Assembly: GCF_001976065.1 (NCBI RefSeq)
Contig: NZ_MNAH01000009.1
Span: 58,835-122,834 of the forward strand
Direction of reading: 5' to 3'
DNA: 64,000 nt
Source: Pseudomonas putida
GTDB taxonomy: Bacteria; Pseudomonadota; Gammaproteobacteria; Pseudomonadales; Pseudomonadaceae
Shown here: piece by piece, positions 62,412-64,000 of the stretch
Layout of the letters: each line of letters opens with the position of its first letter
Position numbering within the stretch: the stretch's first letter is position 1
Made by a program: the position numbers and the translations under genes
The notes under the pieces: generated by a model
Database searches by the model: none
Seen by the model: only the letters and a program-made list of their open reading frames with translations
What the model was told of the DNA's origin: nothing

Positions 62412-63752
62412 ATGACTTTCGCCACCCTTGGCCTGATCGAACCCTTGCTGCGCTCCCTCGAGACGCTCGGCTACCAGACTCCGACGCCGGTTCAGGCGCA
62501 AGCCATTCCGGCAGTGCTGGCCGGTCGCGACCTGATGGCCGCTGCCCAGACCGGCACCGGTAAGACCGCCGGTTTCGCCCTGCCGCTCCTGCAGTTGCTG
62601 GCCATGGAAGGGCCGAAAGTCGCCGCCAACTCGGTGCGTGCGCTGATTCTGGTCCCGACCCGGGAGCTGGCCGAGCAGGTTCACGAAGCGGTGCGCCAAT
62701 ATGCCGAAAACCTGCCACTGCGCACCTACGCGGTGTACGGTGGCGTCAGCATCAACCCGCAAATGATGAAGCTGCGCAGCGGCGTCGACCTATTGGTGGC
62801 GACCCCGGGCCGCTTGCTCGACCTGTTCCGCCAGAACGCCCTGAAGTTCAATCAACTGCAAACCCTGGTACTGGACGAAGCCGATCGCATGCTCGACCTG
62901 GGTTTCTCCGAGGAACTGGCGAATATCTACAAAGCCTTGCCAAAGAAGCGCCAGACGCTGCTGTTCTCTGCCACCTTCTCCGACGACATCCGCCTGCTGG
63001 CCGGGCAGATGCTCAATGACCCGCTGAGCATCGAAGTCAGCCCGCGCAACGTCGCCGCCAATACGGTCAAGCAATGGATCGTGACCGTGGACAAGAAGCG
63101 CAAGCCGGAGCTGTTCGTGCACTTGATGCGCAAGGGCAAGTGGAAGCAAGTGCTGGTGTTCGCCAAGACCCGCAATGGCGTGGATGCGCTGGTGGAAAAA
63201 CTCCAGGGCCTTGGCATCAACGCCGATGGCATCCACGGCGACAAGCCCCAGGCGACCCGTCAGCGTGCGCTGGACCGCTTCAAACTCAGCGAAGTGCAGA
63301 TCCTGGTTGCCACCGACGTCGCGGCCCGGGGCCTGGACATTGAAGACCTGCCATTGGTGGTCAACTTCGATTTGCCGATCGTGGCCGAGGATTACATCCA
63401 CCGCATCGGTCGTACCGGGCGTGCGGGCGCGACCGGCGAGGCGATTTCCCTGGTGTGCGCCGATGAAGTGAATCTGCTGTCAGCCATCGAGATGTTGACC
63501 CGCCAGACGCTCAAGCGTCAGAGCGAGCCGGACTTCGAACCTGAGCACCGCGTGCCGGACACCGATGCCAGTGGCCAGGTGATCAAGAAGCCGAAGAAAC
63601 CGAAGAAACCCAAGGCGTCGGGTGGTGGCGGTGGTAAACGCAACCTGGGCAAGTGGGTGGACAGCGGGGAAGTGGCGCCGGCGGAGCCTTCGATCAAGCC
63701 TGTGCGCAAGGTGCCGGTGTTCAACACTGGGCCGCGTAAGCGCAAACCTTGA
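62412..63752 (+). CDS. rhlE: DEAD-box RNA helicase RhlE
   Basis: A 446-aa ATP-dependent RNA helicase. It has the Q motif with TPTPVQAQAIP, Walker A AQTGTGKT, PTRELAEQV, LDEADRML, SATF, ATDVAARGLDIE and HRIGRTGR. The C-terminal 60 residues are a basic Lys/Pro- and Gly-rich tail, as in RhlE proteins, for RNA binding. A possible role in ribosome assembly or mRNA decay at low temperature is family knowledge. Confidence 0.93.
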   Translation: MTFATLGLIEPLLRSLETLGYQTPTPVQAQAIPAVLAGRDLMAAAQTGTGKTAGFALPLLQLLAMEGPKVAANSVRALILVPTRELAEQVHEAVRQYAENLPLRTYAVYGGVSINPQMMKLRSGVDLLVATPGRLLDLFRQNALKFNQLQTLVLDEADRMLDLGFSEELANIYKALPKKRQTLLFSATFSDDIRLLAGQMLNDPLSIEVSPRNVAANTVKQWIVTVDKKRKPELFVHLMRKGKWKQVLVFAKTRNGVDALVEKLQGLGINADGIHGDKPQATRQRALDRFKLSEVQILVATDVAARGLDIEDLPLVVNFDLPIVAEDYIHRIGRTGRAGATGEAISLVCADEVNLLSAIEMLTRQTLKRQSEPDFEPEHRVPDTDASGQVIKKPKKPKKPKASGGGGGKRNLGKWVDSGEVAPAEPSIKPVRKVPVFNTGPRKRKP

Positions 63753-63778
63753 TTAACGGCGGCGTCTGTTAAACCGCC

Positions 63779-63856
63779 TTCGCGAGCAAGCCCGCTCCCA
63801 CACTGGATCTGTGTTGTTCACAAATCCCCTGTGGGAGCGGGCTTGCTCGCGAAGGG
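63779..63856. repeat. REP pair (inverted)
   Basis: CGCGAGCAAGCCCGCTCCCAC (63781-63801) faces GTGGGAGCGGGCTTGCTCGC (63831-63850). It separates rhlE from a convergent flavoprotein gene. Confidence 0.87.
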
Positions 63857-63869
63857 CGCGCCTCGCTCT

Positions 63870-64000
63870 TCAGCGCTTACGCTGCAACCACTCAACAATT
63901 CCTAACCCCGCCGCCCGCCCACTGGCGAAACACGCGGTCAGCAGATAGCCGCCCGTCGGCGCCTCCCAATCCAGCATCTCGCCCGCGCAGAAAACCCCGG
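63870..64000 (-). CDS. C-terminus of an HI0933-type flavoprotein (5' end outside window)
   Basis: The minus strand carries 43 codons before a TGA (63870-63872), ending GIVEWLQRKR. The segment FCAGEMLDWEAPTGGYLLT followed by ASGRAAG is the C-terminal FAD-binding end of HI0933/YhiN-type NAD(P)/FAD-dependent oxidoreductases. Nothing can be said about its N-terminus. Confidence 0.75.
   Translation of the reverse strand, partial: GVFCAGEMLDWEAPTGGYLLTACFASGRAAGLGIVEWLQRKR

Noticed and set aside
1..64000. CRISPR arrays, insertion sequences, prophage, tRNA or rRNA genes
   Set aside because: No direct-repeat arrays, transposase or integrase frames, or tRNA-like cloverleafs were seen on either strand; the only repeats are the REP pairs.

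Overview
The window is a stretch of Pseudomonas core chromosome, most likely from the P. fluorescens group. Gene order follows the well-known Pseudomonas backbone (mpl-ubiX; proA-nadD-rsfS-rlmH-pbpA-rodA-mltB-rlpA-dac-ybeD-lipB-lipA; leuS-lptE-holA; lnt-corC-ybeY-phoH-miaB; hemL-thiE-thiD-ladS-aidB-like-amn-rluE). The DNA is GC-rich with GC-biased third positions, and eleven intergenic regions carry the paired 'GTGGGAGCnnGCnnGCTCGC' palindromes (REP/BIME) typical of fluorescent pseudomonads. No rRNA, tRNA, insertion sequence, prophage or CRISPR array was seen.

Layout. 1-3.5 kb: an ExaC-type aldehyde dehydrogenase (cut by the window edge) divergent from an AcoR-type sigma-54 activator, with a good -24/-12 promoter and a dyad between them. 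3.6-6 kb: mpl-ubiX-lipoprotein. 6-9 kb (minus): a NAD(P)-binding protein, a MORN-repeat/C13-peptidase lipoprotein and a MaoC hydratase. 9.2-11.4 kb: LrgA/LrgB pair, a LON-substrate-binding-domain protein, then a small AT-rich frameshifted gene ending in a terminator. 11.4-13.6 kb (minus): a DedA-PAP2 fusion and 3-methyladenine glycosylase. 13.7-25.2 kb: one long co-oriented block for proline/NAD synthesis, ribosome maturation, cell elongation (PBP2, RodA, two glycan-cleaving lipoprotein/periplasmic enzymes, PBP5) and lipoate synthesis. 25.4-39.4 kb: LD-carboxypeptidase, SltB3, ArfA, HolA, LptE, LeuS, YdcF, Lnt, CorC, YbeY, PhoH and MiaB. 39.6-50.6 kb: DUF1820, Sel1 protein, hemL-thiE-thiD, the hybrid kinase LadS, an AidB-like dehydrogenase, AMP nucleosidase, RluE and DUF2788. 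50.7-64 kb: two Lrp regulators, a DUF6515 protein, a CDF metal transporter, HrpB, an EEP-family phosphatase, a YciC-type protein, DUF2076, a NYN nuclease, a DEDDh exonuclease, an EamA exporter, RhlE and the end of an HI0933-type flavoprotein.

How the genes work together. Envelope growth dominates: lipid II recycling (Mpl), glycan synthesis (PBP2/RodA), glycan trimming (MltB, SltB3, RlpA, DacC, LdcA), lipoprotein maturation (Lnt) and LPS export (LptE). Translation is the second theme (RsfS, RlmH, LeuS, YbeY, MiaB, RluE, ArfA). LadS feeds the Gac/Rsm lifestyle switch.

Most of the region is conserved housekeeping sequence. The items that stand out are the MORN-C13 lipoprotein, the frameshifted AT-rich gene, an intragenic hairpin in arfA, a 10-bp hairpin over the ydcF start site, the sigma-54 control region of the aldehyde dehydrogenase, an orphan terminator between a Lrp regulator and a DUF6515 gene, and the strict placement of REP pairs at gene 3' ends. 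I found no convincing new multi-gene defence or mobile system.
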